Shown piece after piece: positions 5,839-5,962 of a stretch of DNA of 5,962 bases. The notes below the pieces were generated by a model, which searched no databases, was not told where the DNA came from, and saw only the letters and a list, made by a program, of their open reading frames with translations. The DNA lies in assembly GCA_013698525.1 (NCBI GenBank), contig JACCSM010000578.1, positions 1-5,962 of the forward strand, written 5' to 3'. Within the stretch, counting starts at the first letter, position 1; each line of letters starts with the position of its first letter. The translations under genes and the position numbers were made by a program. Origin of the DNA: Rubrobacteraceae bacterium (GTDB taxonomy: Bacteria > Actinomycetota > Rubrobacteria > Rubrobacterales > Rubrobacteraceae).

Positions 5839-5962
5839 TTGCCCGGCAGCGCAGGTTGGTTCTTCGGCGAGTTCGTGTGCGAGCACGATGGAACGTCCAA
5901 AGGATACCCACCGGCGTTCGGCCAAACTCGGGAGCTGGTGGAGGCCCATATAGGTCCTGTTT
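5839..5962 (+). other. Region after hsdS: open frame, no recognised gene
   Basis: The 145 bases after the hsdS stop contain no terminator with a T-run and no RNA gene. The frame of hsdS itself stays open from just after its TAG to the window edge; possible starts are TTG at 5839 and GTG at 5875, neither with a convincing ribosome-binding site. The later part reads HDGTSKGYPPAFGQTRELVE, with mostly G or C at third positions, so it could be the start of a further gene, but I recognise no family. The other frames contain only short or shadow readings. Confidence 0.2.

Noticed and set aside
5833..5847. Possible hairpin terminator after hsdS (CGGG TTTG CCCG)
   Set aside because: The stem is only 4 bases and no T-run follows, so intrinsic termination is not supported.
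5888..5953. ATG-initiated 21-codon frame near the right edge
   Set aside because: It is short, has no ribosome-binding site and shows no recognisable product.

Overview
The window is dominated by one complete-looking Type I restriction-modification locus, all on the + strand, in the order hsdR, hsdM, a small hicB-like gene, hsdS. The DNA is GC-rich. Starts include TTG and GTG as well as ATG, and the ribosome-binding sites are strong purine-rich ones, so this is a bacterium. A Rubrobacter-like or other high-GC lineage would fit, but nothing in the window allows a firm assignment.

Layout. Positions 1-55 hold the start of an unidentified gene on the - strand, read out of the window, with a good ribosome-binding site. 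Its leader carries five octamers in perfect 8-bp register (68-107). Between these and the R gene lies a short region with no gene. hsdR (305-2614) encodes the nuclease/translocase subunit, but family-like sequence continues 16 codons upstream of the only ordinary start codon, back to an ATC ATC pair that directly follows an in-frame TAG at 254-256. A 33-codon reading frame (2625-2726) bridges the gap to hsdM (2716-4260), the N6-adenine methyltransferase subunit. hsdM overlaps a 68-residue HicB-like antitoxin gene (4257-4463) by 4 nt. hsdS (4492-5817) encodes the two-domain DNA-specificity subunit. The last 145 bases contain no recognisable gene.

How the parts work together. By family knowledge, HsdM and HsdS form the methyltransferase that marks a split recognition sequence. 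Addition of HsdR gives the ATP-driven translocating nuclease that cuts unmarked DNA. All nuclease, helicase and methyltransferase motifs expected in R and M are present, and HsdS has two target-recognition domains and two helical spacer regions.

The most notable point is at the hicB/hsdS junction. Immediately after hicB, in a 4-nt overlap, a GTG opens a frame that reads like the first residues of a HicA toxin (RLPKIS) and stops after 11 residues. The hsdS reading frame then begins in an ATGA overlap, and its first residues (VIRLL..G.W) look like the next piece of HicA in a different frame. Leaving out 8 bases (4486-4493) joins the two pieces with the expected spacing and in frame with hsdS. 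The simplest reading is a decayed hicA whose 5' end is now the leader and N-terminus of hsdS, leaving hicB as an orphan antitoxin inside a restriction-modification operon.
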